Positions 35,498-44,239 of a stretch of 64,000 bases of DNA are shown here, piece by piece. The stretch's first letter is position 1. Each line of letters begins with the position of its first letter. The notes under the pieces were generated by a model. It made no database searches. It was not told where the DNA came from and saw only the letters and a list, made by a program, of their open reading frames with translations. This stretch comes from VRUE01 sp963762205. GTDB taxonomy: Bacteria; Actinomycetota; Thermoleophilia; Solirubrobacterales; 70-9. The DNA is taken from assembly GCA_963762205.1 (NCBI GenBank), contig CAVXJZ010000002.1, positions 248,001 to 312,000 of the forward strand, in the 5' to 3' direction. A program made the translations under genes and the position numbers.

Positions 35498-38453
35498 TCA
35501 TCGGTTCCTCCCGTGCTTGCGGCGGCGCTGGCGCCTCTCGCGCCGTTCGGCGTTGCGTTTACGGCGCTCGGCCGAGGCCCGTTCGGCCGCGGCCTGCTCG
35601 CCGTTGGCGGAGGCGCCGGGGCCGCCGTCCGGCCCGCCCCCGTCCTCGGGCTCCGCCGTCGCCACGGCCCCGGCGGCCGGCCTGGCCTCCCGTTCGGCCG
35701 CCGCCGCGCCCTCCTCGATCTCGGCTTCGGTCTCGGAGTCGTCGCTGAGCTTCGCCAGCTCGACGTCGTCGGCGAAGGCCGGGACGGTCCCGTCGAGCTG
35801 GGCGATCCGCTCGCGGCGCCGGGCGAAGCCTGGCTCGCGTTCCTTCCAGGCGGTCAGCACCGGCGAGGCGATGAAGATCGACGAGTAGGTACCGGAGAGG
35901 ATCCCGATCATCATCGCGAAGGCGAAGTCCTGCAGGGTGACGCCACCGAAGATCAGCAGCGAGACGACCGCGAGCAGGGTTGAGAAGCTGGTCGCCAGCG
36001 AGCGGGTCAGGACCTCGCTCATCGAGCGGTTGACGATCTGCGAGAAGGCCGCCCGCGGCATCCGCGGCATGTTCTCGCGAATGCGGTCGAAGACGATGAT
36101 CGTGTCGTAGAGCGAGTACCCCAGGATGGTCAGGAAGGCGGCGACCGTACCGCTGCTCACCTCTTTTCCGGTCAGCGAGTAGACGCCCGCCGTGATCAGG
36201 ATGTCGTGGAAGATCGCGATCACGACCGGGACCGCGAACTTGGGGTCGAAGCGGAAGGCGATGTAGGCGCCGATCACCAGCAGCGAGAAGATCAGCGCCT
36301 TCAGGGCGCTGTTGGCGACCTGTTCGCCGAAGGTCGGCCCGACGCTGGTGCTGTCGAAGCCGTTCTTCGCGATCCCGAACTCACCGTCGAGCGCTTCGTT
36401 CGCGCTCGCGACCCGGTCCGGTTCCAGCTCCTTGGTCTGGATCTGGAAGACGTTGTCGCCGAGTTCGGGGTCGGAGACCTGCTGGACCTCCTCGGGATCG
36501 ATCCCGGTTGCGTTGAGCGCGTCGCGCACACCTTCCTCGTCGGTCGCCTTGGTCAGCGCCACCTTGATCCGGGTGCCCGACTCGAAGTCGATTCCGAAGT
36601 TGAGCTGCTCGGTGGCGAGCGCCAGGGCGCCGATGATCAGGATGCAGCCCGAGAGCGAGAAGAACCAGCGGCTCGCACCCATGAAGTCGTAGCGCCAGCG
36701 TTTGCGGGCATCCTTGGCGGCGCCGAGCACCGCCGGCGAGTTGAGCAGCCGCGTTCGGCTCATGCTGCCGAGCAGCGACTGGGTGAAGACGACGGCGGTC
36801 AGCAGCGAGACGATCGTGCCGATGCCGAGCACGAAGGCGAAGCCTTTGACCCCTGCGGTCGCCAGCACGAAGAGGATGAACGCGGTGAGCAGGGTGACGA
36901 CGTTCGCGTCGATGATCGTCGCGATCCCGCGTTTGTAGCCGGCGGAGATCGCCGCCGACATCGACCGGCCGGCGCGCACCTCCTCCTTGATCCGCTCGAA
37001 GATGACGATGTTCGAGTCGGCGGCGACGCCGATCGTCAGCACCAGCCCCGCGATCCCCGGCAGGGTGAGGGTGACCGGGATCAGTTTGATCAGGGCGAAG
37101 AAGATCACCCCGTAGGCGCCCAGCGCCAGCGAGGCGATCAGGCCGAGGACCCGGTAGAAGAGGAGCAGGAAGAGGACGACGGCGATCAGGCCGATGACGC
37201 CGGCCTTGATCCCGTCGTCGAGCGCCTGGCTGCCGAGGGTCGCCGAGACCTGGGTCTGGCTGATCAGCTTCAGGTCGACCGGGAGGGCGCCGATCTCGAG
37301 GAACTTGGCGATTTCCTGGGCCTCCGAAGACATCCTTGAAGCCGCCCGATATCTGTGCTCCGGTGCGGCCGTCGATGCCGTCGGGGTTCTCGGCGAAGTT
37401 GATGATCGGCCGCGTCTTGACTTCGTTGTCGAGGACGACCGCGAAGTGGCCGGAGAGCGCTTCCGCTTCTTCGCCGGCGGCCAGGCCGATCGCCTGCGCC
37501 TGGCCGCGCTGGGCGATTTGCCGCGTGACGTCGTGGAAGGCCTCGCGGCCCTTGTCGGTGAAGTCGAAGGTCACCGTCGGCTGCCCGAATTCGTCGGTTT
37601 CCTGCCTCGGGTTGGTGATCTCGGTGCCCGAGAGGGCGGGTTCGTCGTTGAGCGCGTACCAGCCCCTGTTCTTCTCGCCCTCGATCGGCTCGCCGTCGGC
37701 GTTGTTCGGCTTTTCGGAGACGACGATCGTGCCCACCGACACCTTCAGCACCTCGCCCTTGCGAGCGCGCTTGCGGCCGTTGACGTCGATGTAGAGGTCT
37801 TCGACCTTGTTCTCGGGGCCGGCGACCAGTTCGTGCGGGTCGCCTTCCTTGAACAGGTAGTAGCGCGGCTTCGTCGTCGAGCAGGTCGTGCAGTCCGCGA
37901 CCGGCGCCTGCTCGGAGCCGAGCTTCACCGCCCCGTAGGCGTTCGGGAAGGCGCCCGCGAAGATCAGCTGTTTGTTGAGGAGCCGCTTCGGTGGCCGCCC
38001 CGCTTCCTTCCATTCCTTTTCGGCCGCCTTCAGCGGCCCCGGCGGCGGTTCGCGGCCGGGGTGGCTGCCGATCGCCTTCTCGCGGCCGAGCAGGTTCGGC
38101 TCCCAGTCGTAGAAGTAGAGCTGAGAGGTGGTGCCGACCCTTTCGGTCGCCCGTTTCGTTTCGGTGACGTCGGGGAGGCTGACCGAGATCTCGGTTTCGC
38201 CGAGGCGCGAGACCTCCGGCTCGGCGACGCCCAGCTCGTCGATTCGTTCGCGGATGATCTCGATCGAGGTGTCGATGTCCGATCCAGAGACTTCCGTCAC
38301 CTGCCCGGTCGGGGTCGCCTGGTAGACGAGCTCGATGCCCCCCTTCAGGTCGAGGCCGAGGCGGGTCTCCTTGTTGGCGATGACGATGCCCGAGAGGATG
38401 GCCAGCCCGAGCACGAAGAGCAGTACGAAGAGATGGCGGCGCCGCTTCCCCAT
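35498..38453 (-). CDS. secDF: Fused protein translocase SecDF, interrupted by one frameshift
   Basis: SecDF uses the proton gradient to pull proteins out of the SecYEG channel. The first frame, from ATG 38453, gives the first transmembrane helix, LGLDLKGGIELVY and the periplasmic P1 domain up to QISGGFK. The rest, from SSEAQEIAKFLEIGALPV near 37330 to 35498, is in another frame and contains SecD helices 2-6 and then, without a stop, SecF (ASRWFFSLSG, NFGIDFESGTRIKV, and the final helices). The tail is charged and Arg-rich. The sequence AAGGATGTCTTC at the break has no slippery heptamer. An assembly error or two-base deletion is the simplest explanation. Fusion of SecD and SecF is as in Bacillus. 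Confidence 0.85.
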
Positions 38454-38463
38454 GTCCCCCGCC

Positions 38464-38952
38464 TCAGCTCTCCGGCGTGAGGACGATCAGCAGGCCGCCG
38501 TCCTCGTCGTAGGCCGGGAAGACGTCGGCGACGGCGTCGGCGGGAAGGTCGCCCTCGGCGTTGACGGAGACGCGCTTGCCGAGCGAGCGCACCCCCCACT
38601 CGAGCGAGGTCTCGATCGGATCGGTGATCCCGTCGCCGTTGGTGTCGGCGGTCTCGCCGCCTTCGCCGGCTTCTCGCCACTGCAGGCCGAGGACTTCCTG
38701 CACGGGACGGCCGATCACGTCTTCGTCGGAGAGCCCGGTCAGCTCGAAGCTGCCGCGGCCGGCGTCGATCACCCGCGCCTGCTTGTCGCAGACGAAGAAG
38801 GCGGCGTTGGGGGCCGGGTAGTAGTCGTCGAGCAGCTCGAAGACGAAGCCGAAGCCGCATTTGGTGCAGCCCTTCGGCCGGGCGCTGAACCCGGCGGTTC
38901 GTTCGGAGCTGGCCTCCCTGTGGCCGCAGTTGGGGCAGATGAAGAACGGCAT
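38464..38952 (-). CDS. Zinc-ribbon plus PAS-domain protein
   Basis: The 162-residue protein opens with a zinc ribbon (CPNCGHRE at residues 6-13 and CTKCGFGF at 29-36). A PAS-like region follows from YYPAPNAAFFVCDKQARVIDAG to about residue 90 (GLSDEDVIGRPVQEVLGL). A short DTNGDGITD segment looks like a calcium-type loop. It ends 10 bases before secDF. A soluble sensor or adaptor of some kind is likely, but no output domain is present and the function is unknown. Confidence 0.7.
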   Translation of the reverse strand: MPFFICPNCGHREASSERTAGFSARPKGCTKCGFGFVFELLDDYYPAPNAAFFVCDKQARVIDAGRGSFELTGLSDEDVIGRPVQEVLGLQWREAGEGGETADTNGDGITDPIETSLEWGVRSLGKRVSVNAEGDLPADAVADVFPAYDEDGGLLIVLTPES

Positions 38953-38999
38953 CCCATGCCAGATTACTGAGAGTCGCCCGGAAGCCTGCCGCCGGGACC

Positions 39000-40145
39000 C
39001 TAGAAGAGGCTCTTCGCTCCCTCGGGCGCCTGCAGCCCGAGGTGCTCGAAGGCCCGCTCGGTGAGGACGCGGCCGCGCGGGGTGCGCTTCAGCAGGCCCT
39101 GCTGGAGCAGATAGGGCTCGAATATGTCCTCGATCGTGTCCGGCTCCTCGCCGATCGCGATCGCCAGGGTCGAGAGGCCGACCGGGCCGCCGCCGAACTT
39201 GGTCGCGACGGTCTCGAGCAGGGCACGGTCCGAGCGGTCGAGCCCGCCCGCGTCGACCTCGAGCATCTCCAGGGCGGCGCCGGCGACGTCGGCGTCGATC
39301 GCGCCTCCCCCCTTCACCTGGGCGAAGTCCCTGACCCTTTTGAGCAGCCTGTTGGCCACCCGCGGCGTGCCCCGGGAGCGACCCGCGATCGTTCGCGCCC
39401 CCTCGGCGTCGATCTCGACCTCGAGGATCTTCGCCGAGCGCTCGACGATCGCGGCCAGGTGCTCGGCCCCGTAGTGCTCGAGGCGATGGCAGACGCCGAA
39501 ACGGTCGCGTAGCGGCGTCGTCAGCAGGCCGGCCCTGGTGGTCGCCCCGATCAGCGTGAAGGCCGGCAGCGGCAGGGTCACCGTGCGCGCCCCGGCCCCC
39601 TGGCCGAGCACCACGGGCAGCTCGCCGTCCTCCATCGCCGGGTAGAGCGTCTCCTCGACCGCCCGGCCGAGGCGGTGGATCTCGTCGACGAAGAAGACGC
39701 TGCCCGGCTCCAGCGCGGTGAGGAAGGAGGCGACGTCGGCCTTGCGCTCGAGCGCCGGCCCGGCCGTCTGCACCATCGGCACGCCGAGCTCCGCGGCGAC
39801 GATGTGGGCGAGCGAGGTCTTGCCCAGGCCCGGCGGCCCGGCGAGCAGCACGTGGTCGAGCGGCTCGCCCCGGCCCTGCGCCGCCTCGATGAAGATCGCC
39901 AGCTGCTCGGTGACCTGCTCCTGGTTGACGAAGTCGGCGAGCGTCCGCGGCCGCAGGGACCGATCGAGGTCCTCGTCGGGGACGTCGGCGCGCGCGTCGT
40001 GGAGGCGAGCATCCTCACCCGCCAACTCCTCTGCTCCCGCGAGGGCGGGGAAATCGGACGTGGTCCCGCCCTCGCTCCCGGGGGCGGCGGGGCCGGGGCC
40101 GGGGGAATCCTCGATGCCGGGCGTCCGAATCGGCCTGCGCGTCAT
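39000..40145 (-). CDS. ruvB: Holliday junction branch-migration ATPase RuvB
   Basis: RuvB hexamers drive branch migration on RuvA-bound Holliday junctions. The 381-residue AAA+ protein has Walker A GPPGLGKTS, Walker B VFFVDEIHRL, sensor ATTRAGLLTTPLRDRFG, and a C-terminal winged helix with TPRGRVLTERAFEHLG. The first 55 or so residues are an unusual Gly/Pro/Ala/Asp-rich extension that precedes the normal RSLRPRTLADFVNQ start and contains an inverted repeat at the DNA level. ATG overlaps the ruvA stop. Confidence 0.95.
   Translation of the reverse strand: MTRRPIRTPGIEDSPGPGPAAPGSEGGTTSDFPALAGAEELAGEDARLHDARADVPDEDLDRSLRPRTLADFVNQEQVTEQLAIFIEAAQGRGEPLDHVLLAGPPGLGKTSLAHIVAAELGVPMVQTAGPALERKADVASFLTALEPGSVFFVDEIHRLGRAVEETLYPAMEDGELPVVLGQGAGARTVTLPLPAFTLIGATTRAGLLTTPLRDRFGVCHRLEHYGAEHLAAIVERSAKILEVEIDAEGARTIAGRSRGTPRVANRLLKRVRDFAQVKGGGAIDADVAGAALEMLEVDAGGLDRSDRALLETVATKFGGGPVGLSTLAIAIGEEPDTIEDIFEPYLLQQGLLKRTPRGRVLTERAFEHLGLQAPEGAKSLF
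40039..40075. repeat. Inverted repeat in the ruvB N-terminal extension
   Basis: GCGAGGGCGGG (40039-40049) pairs perfectly with CCCGCCCTCGC (40065-40075) around 15 bases. It encodes part of the extra N-terminal residues of RuvB (SEGGTTSDFPALAG). It is the weakest of three palindromes found inside genes in this window and does not share the GGGGTCCCC core, so it may be unrelated. Confidence 0.5.
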
Positions 40146-40735
40146 GCCGCCTTCCCCGTTCCCGCCTTGCGCAGAGCGGAGGCGATCAGCTCCTGCGGGT
40201 CGGAGCTCTGTAGGCCGTCGAGGAGCTGCTCGGCCTCCAGCGGCGCGTAGCCGAGGTTGACGAGGCCGTCGCGGGCCAGGTCCCGGGCGTCGCCACCTTT
40301 GGCGAGCCCCTCGACGACCTCCTCTTCGAGCGAGCCGGCGACCTTGTCGCGCAGCTCGACGATGATCCGCTCGGCGGTTCGCTTGCCGATCCCCGGTACC
40401 GCCTGGAAGCGCTTGGCATCGCCGGCGGCGATCGCGCGCAGCAGCTCCCGGGCGGGCCCGCCGGAGAGGGTCGCGATCGCGACCTTGGGGCCGACCCCGC
40501 TCACCGAGACCAGCTCGCCGAAGAGGTCCCGCTCCTCCTCGGAGGCGAAGCCGAAGAGAGCCAGGGAGTCGTCGCGGGAGACCAGCTCGGCGTGCAGGAA
40601 GGCCTCGCGGCCGGTCGCCGGAACCGCTCGCAGGGTCTCGGAGGAGACGGTCAGCCGGTAGCCGACGCCGTTGGCGTCGATGACGACGTGGTCGGGGCGC
40701 CTCACCACCACCTCGCCGCGGACCGCGGCGATCAC
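40142..40735 (-). CDS. ruvA: Holliday junction DNA helicase subunit RuvA
   Basis: RuvA is the tetrameric junction-binding protein that recruits RuvB. The 197-residue product has the N-terminal OB domain (IAAVRGEVVVRRPDHVVID), two helix-hairpin-helix motifs (VSGVGPKVA near 80, VPGIGKRTA near 114) and the C-terminal RuvB-binding domain. GTG start at 40735 overlaps the ruvC TGA (GTGA), and the end overlaps ruvB. Confidence 0.95.
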   Translation of the reverse strand: MIAAVRGEVVVRRPDHVVIDANGVGYRLTVSSETLRAVPATGREAFLHAELVSRDDSLALFGFASEEERDLFGELVSVSGVGPKVAIATLSGGPARELLRAIAAGDAKRFQAVPGIGKRTAERIIVELRDKVAGSLEEEVVEGLAKGGDARDLARDGLVNLGYAPLEAEQLLDGLQSSDPQELIASALRKAGTGKAA

Positions 40736-41256
40736 CCGGCCACCCGCTCCCGCGCCTCCGTCGCCGCGTCGACCGCCTGGCGGCGGCCGGCCCCGCCGCC
40801 GTGGCAGATCGCGACCGCGAGGGCGTCGGCCGCGTGGTCCGGATGGGGCGGCTCGGGAAGGCCGAGCAGGGTGCCCACCATCCGCTGCACCTGCCTCTTG
40901 CCCGCGTTGCCGGAGCCGCAGACCGCCATCTTGATCGCCTGCGGCGTGTAGGCGAAGCAGCGCACGCCGCGCTCGGCGGCGGCGAGCATGGCGATGCCGC
41001 TCGCCTGGCCGACGGCCATCGCCGAGCGCACGTTCTTGCCGAAGTAGACGTCCTCGATCGCCATCGCCTTCGGCTCGTGCCAGGCGAGCAGCTCGCCCAG
41101 CGAGCGATGGATGCGCTCGAGGCGGCGCTCGATCGGCAGGTCCGCGGGCGTTTCGACCACGCCGCCGTCGAGGGCGACCATGTGGTTGCCCTCGACCCGG
41201 ACTATCCCGAAGCCGAGGTTGGCGGCACCCGGGTCGATCCCCATCACGACTTGCAT
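40732..41256 (-). CDS. ruvC: Holliday junction resolvase RuvC
   Basis: RuvC cleaves Holliday junctions. The 174-residue RNase H-fold protein keeps all four acidic residues: GIDPGAANLGFG (Asp near 7), IEDVYFGKN (Glu near 67) and HPDHAADALAVAICH (His-Asp-x2-Asp near 138-142). C-terminal 25 residues are Ala/Arg-rich and not conserved. First gene of ruvC-ruvA-ruvB; 51 bases after yebC. Confidence 0.95.
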   Translation of the reverse strand: MQVVMGIDPGAANLGFGIVRVEGNHMVALDGGVVETPADLPIERRLERIHRSLGELLAWHEPKAMAIEDVYFGKNVRSAMAVGQASGIAMLAAAERGVRCFAYTPQAIKMAVCGSGNAGKRQVQRMVGTLLGLPEPPHPDHAADALAVAICHGGGAGRRQAVDAATEARERVAG

Positions 41257-41307
41257 GGGGACGGATTCTGGGCGGAGGCTCGGATGCCTTCGCGAAACGG
41301 AGACTCG

Positions 41308-42057
41308 TTAGGCGGCGATCTCGGCGAGGATCGGCTCAGGGATGTCGAAGTTGGCGTGGACCTCGCTGACGTCGTCGTGCTCTTCGAGCGCGTCGAGCAG
41401 GCCGAGCAGCGCCCGTGCGTCCCCCTTGCCGACCTCGACCGTGCTCTTCGGCTCCATCGTCACATCGGAGGACTCGATCTCGACCCCGGCGGACTCGAGC
41501 GCCTCGCGCACCGCGCTCAGGTCGCCCGGCTCGCAGAGCACGCGCACCAGGTCCCCATCCTCGTGCACGTCCTCGGCGCCGGCGTCGATCGCCGCGATCA
41601 GGTCGTCCTCGCCGTAGCGCGAGCCGTCGACGCTCACCACCCCGCGTTTCTCGAAGATCCAGGCGACCGAGCCCGGCTCGCCGAGGCTGCCGTTGTGCTT
41701 GCTGAAGGCGAGCCGCACGTCGGCCGTCGTGCGGTTGCGGTTGTCGGTCAGCGCATCGACCAGGATCGCCGCCCCGCCGGGCCCGTAGCCCTCGAAGGAG
41801 ACCTGCTCGATCGCGGCGGCGTCGGCGCTCGCCCCGGTCCCGCGGTCGATCGCCCGCTGGATGTTTTCCTTCGGCATCGAGGCGTCCTTGGCCTTCTGCA
41901 CCGCGGTTGCGAGCGTCGGATTGCCGTCGATGTCGCCGCCTCCCTCACGCGCGGCGACGATGATCGCGCGCGCCAGCTTCGAGAACAGCTTGCCCCGTTT
42001 GGCGTCGGCGGCGCCCTTCTTGTGTTTGATCGATGACCACTTTGAGTGACCGGACAT
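41308..42057 (-). CDS. yebC: YebC/PmpR-family regulator or translation factor
   Basis: The 249-residue protein begins with the signature SGHSKWSSIKHKKGAADAKR and contains GGGDIDGNPTLATAVQKAK and the YGPGGAAILVDALTDNRNRT stretch, all typical. YebC proteins have been described as DNA-binding regulators and, more recently, as factors relieving ribosome stalling at proline stretches. Placement directly before ruvCAB is the usual arrangement. The frame is open far upstream but the ATG at 42057 gives the conserved start. Confidence 0.94.
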   Translation of the reverse strand: MSGHSKWSSIKHKKGAADAKRGKLFSKLARAIIVAAREGGGDIDGNPTLATAVQKAKDASMPKENIQRAIDRGTGASADAAAIEQVSFEGYGPGGAAILVDALTDNRNRTTADVRLAFSKHNGSLGEPGSVAWIFEKRGVVSVDGSRYGEDDLIAAIDAGAEDVHEDGDLVRVLCEPGDLSAVREALESAGVEIESSDVTMEPKSTVEVGKGDARALLGLLDALEEHDDVSEVHANFDIPEPILAEIAA

Positions 42058-42069
42058 GCGTGTAATTCT

Positions 42070-42516
42070 ATGAATACGGCGATGCCCACCGACTCGCACA
42101 GCCACAGCGTCGGCAGGAGCGTCTCGGCGAGCCTGATCTTCGTCGCGATGCTGCTCGCCGCCCTCTCGCTCTGGACCGCGCTGCCGTTGAGCTGGCTCTA
42201 CATCGGCTCGAAGGTCTCCAAAACACAGTTCCCGGCCGAGGCGCCATACGCGGTCGTGATCGTCGGCCTGACCCTCTCGATCGTCGTCGTCGCCTCGCTG
42301 ATCAGCCGCCTCAACCGCCTCTATGTCGAAATCACCGGCACCAACCGCCTGGCGCCGATGCGGCCGGCCTGGATGCGCAGCATGCGCGAGAGCGCGAGCC
42401 CGCCGGGCACGACGACCGTGGTCGAGGCGGTGCTGATGGGCTCGGTCCTGCTCGCCGCCGCCGCCCTGACGATCTGGTTCTTCCTGCTCGCCGGCTCGCC
42501 GCTGCCCGACCAGTAG
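42070..42516 (+). CDS. Membrane protein of unknown function
   Basis: About 148 residues with three hydrophobic segments: near residues 18-47, 60-81 and 118-140. A polar stretch with RLNRLYVEITGTNRLAP lies between the second and third. No known family was recognised. It is divergent from yebC with only 12 bases between start codons; ATGs at 42070 and 42082 are both possible, and the later one would still leave all membrane segments. Confidence 0.65.
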   Translation: MNTAMPTDSHSHSVGRSVSASLIFVAMLLAALSLWTALPLSWLYIGSKVSKTQFPAEAPYAVVIVGLTLSIVVVASLISRLNRLYVEITGTNRLAPMRPAWMRSMRESASPPGTTTVVEAVLMGSVLLAAAALTIWFFLLAGSPLPDQ

Positions 42517-42550
42517 TTCCTGAGGATCGCTCGCGGGCGCGACGCCGGGC

Positions 42551-43654
42551 CTAGACGACGAACTTCCCGTCTTCCTGCATCGTCTCGCCGTCGACTTCCA
42601 GCTTCCCCCCGAGGCGGAGGTCGCAGACCAGGTCGGTGTGGACCGCGGAGTCGTTGCTGCCGCCCGACTCGGGGTAGCTGGCGCCGACCGCCATGTGGAC
42701 GGTGCCGCCGATCTTCTCGTCGAGCAGCACCTCGCGCGTGCCGCGGTCGATCGCGTAGTTGGTGCCGATGCCGAGCTCGCCGAGGCGGCGGGCGCCCTCG
42801 TCGGTGTCGAGCAGCTTGACCAGGTACTCCTCACCGCGCTCGGCGCTCGCGTCGACGACCTTCCCGGCCTCGAACCGCAGCCGCACGCCGGAGACCTCGC
42901 GGCCGCCGATCACCGCGGGCAGGTGGAAGGTGACCTCGCCCTCGACCGAGTCCTCGACGGGGCCGGTGAAGAACTCGCCGTCGGGCATGTTGTGGTCGCC
43001 GTCGCAGGGGATGAACCTGCGTCCCGCGATGCCGAGCGTGATGTCGGTCCCCGGCGCCGTCACCCGCACCTGCTCGTGCCCCTCGATCCAGTCGGATAGG
43101 CGCTTGCACTCCTCCGACGCCCGCTTCCAGGCGGAGAGCGGCTCGGGGTCGTCGGCGAGGCAGGCGCCGAAGTAGAAGTCCTCGTAGTCGGCGAGGCTCA
43201 TCTCCGCCTCGGCGGCGTAGGCGGCGGTCGGGAAGAGCGTGTAGCACCAGCGGTAGGCGCCTTCGGCGCTGCGCTTCATCGCCCGCGTCATCAGCTCGCC
43301 CGTCGCCGTCTGGCGCCGGGTCTGGCGCTCGGGCGGGATCGCCGACAGCTCGCGGGTGTTGGTGCTGGCGCCGACGGCGATGCGGACGTCGGCCTCATCG
43401 ACCATCCATTCCGACAGCGGCGAGACCCAGTCGAGCTGCGCGTCGCTGGCGAGCTTGAAGTAGGAGGCGGCCTGGCCCTCGACGGCGACGTTGAGGATCG
43501 GCAGGCCGCCCGCCTTCAGGGTCGCCTCGTAGACCGCCAGCAGCAGCGGCTCGGCGGCGGAGTCGCCCTCGATCACGACCTTGTCGCCCTCCTGCACCCT
43601 GGTCGAGTAGCCGACCAGGATCTGGGCCAGGTTCTCAACCCTCGGATCCCTCAA
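42551..43654 (-). CDS. M29-family aminopeptidase (AmpS/AmpT type)
   Basis: This 367-residue metallopeptidase removes N-terminal residues from peptides. Metal ligands of family M29 are visible: NMPDGEFFTGPVEDSVEGEV (Glu), a second Glu in the GELGIGTNYAID region, TVHMAVGASYPESGG (His) and SAVHTDLVCDLR (His-x-Asp). Length is slightly below the roughly 400 of thermophilic members. TTG start at 43654 overlaps the pdxT stop, so it is the third gene of the pdxS-pdxT unit, possibly by accident of position. Confidence 0.9.
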   Translation of the reverse strand: MRDPRVENLAQILVGYSTRVQEGDKVVIEGDSAAEPLLLAVYEATLKAGGLPILNVAVEGQAASYFKLASDAQLDWVSPLSEWMVDEADVRIAVGASTNTRELSAIPPERQTRRQTATGELMTRAMKRSAEGAYRWCYTLFPTAAYAAEAEMSLADYEDFYFGACLADDPEPLSAWKRASEECKRLSDWIEGHEQVRVTAPGTDITLGIAGRRFIPCDGDHNMPDGEFFTGPVEDSVEGEVTFHLPAVIGGREVSGVRLRFEAGKVVDASAERGEEYLVKLLDTDEGARRLGELGIGTNYAIDRGTREVLLDEKIGGTVHMAVGASYPESGGSNDSAVHTDLVCDLRLGGKLEVDGETMQEDGKFVV

Positions 43655-44238
43655 CTCTCCGCCTCCTCCTTCTCGCGTTCCCGCTCGCGCGCGGTCGTCG
43701 TCATCGCCATGAAAAGCGCGTGCAGCCGTGGGTCGTCGGTCAGCTCCGGATGGAACGCGCAGGCCAGCACTCCCTCGCCGCGGATCGCCACCGGATGACC
43801 CTCGTAGGAAGCTATCGCCTCGACCTCGGGCCCGAGGCGCTGCACCCAGGGGGCGCGGATGAAGACCGCCCGCAGCGGCTCGTCGCCGATCCCGTCGACC
43901 TGGAGGTCGGTCTCGAAGCTCTGCAGCTGGCGGCCGAAGGCGTTGCGCTCCGCGGTGGCGTCGACCAGGCCGAGGTGCTCGCTGTCGCAGACGATCAGGC
44001 CGGCGCAGGTGCCGAAGACCGGGCGCCCGGCAGCGTGGTGGGCGCGGATCGCCGGCTCCAGGCCCGCCGCCGCGATGCCCTTCGAGATCGTCGTGCTCTC
44101 GCCCCCGGGGATGACCAGGCCGTCGAGGCCGTCGAGGTCCTCCGGCGTACGCACCTCGCGGGCCTCGGCGCCGAGCTGGCGCAGCATCTCGAGGTGGGCT
44201 TCGAACCCCCCCTGGACGGCTAGGACGCCGATCAGCAG
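43651..44238 (-). CDS. pdxT: Pyridoxal 5'-phosphate synthase glutaminase subunit PdxT, CTG start
   Basis: PdxT hydrolyses glutamine to supply ammonia to PdxS. The 195-residue class I amidotransferase has IGVLAVQGGFEAHLEMLR at the N-terminus, IPGGESTTI, the catalytic Cys in FGTCAGLIV and the His-Glu pair in CAFHPELTDD. An ATG at 44187 would delete the conserved first strand. In the correct frame no ATG, GTG or TTG exists before the pdxS stop; CTG at 44238-44236, two bases after that stop, has GGAG six bases upstream and is the likely start. Confidence 0.9.
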   Translation of the reverse strand: MLIGVLAVQGGFEAHLEMLRQLGAEAREVRTPEDLDGLDGLVIPGGESTTISKGIAAAGLEPAIRAHHAAGRPVFGTCAGLIVCDSEHLGLVDATAERNAFGRQLQSFETDLQVDGIGDEPLRAVFIRAPWVQRLGPEVEAIASYEGHPVAIRGEGVLACAFHPELTDDPRLHALFMAMTTTAREREREKEEAES

Positions 44239-44239
44239 G

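Noticed and set aside
37325..37340. Programmed ribosomal frameshift in secDF
   Set aside because: No slippery heptamer or downstream pseudoknot-like element is visible at AAGGATGTCTTC.
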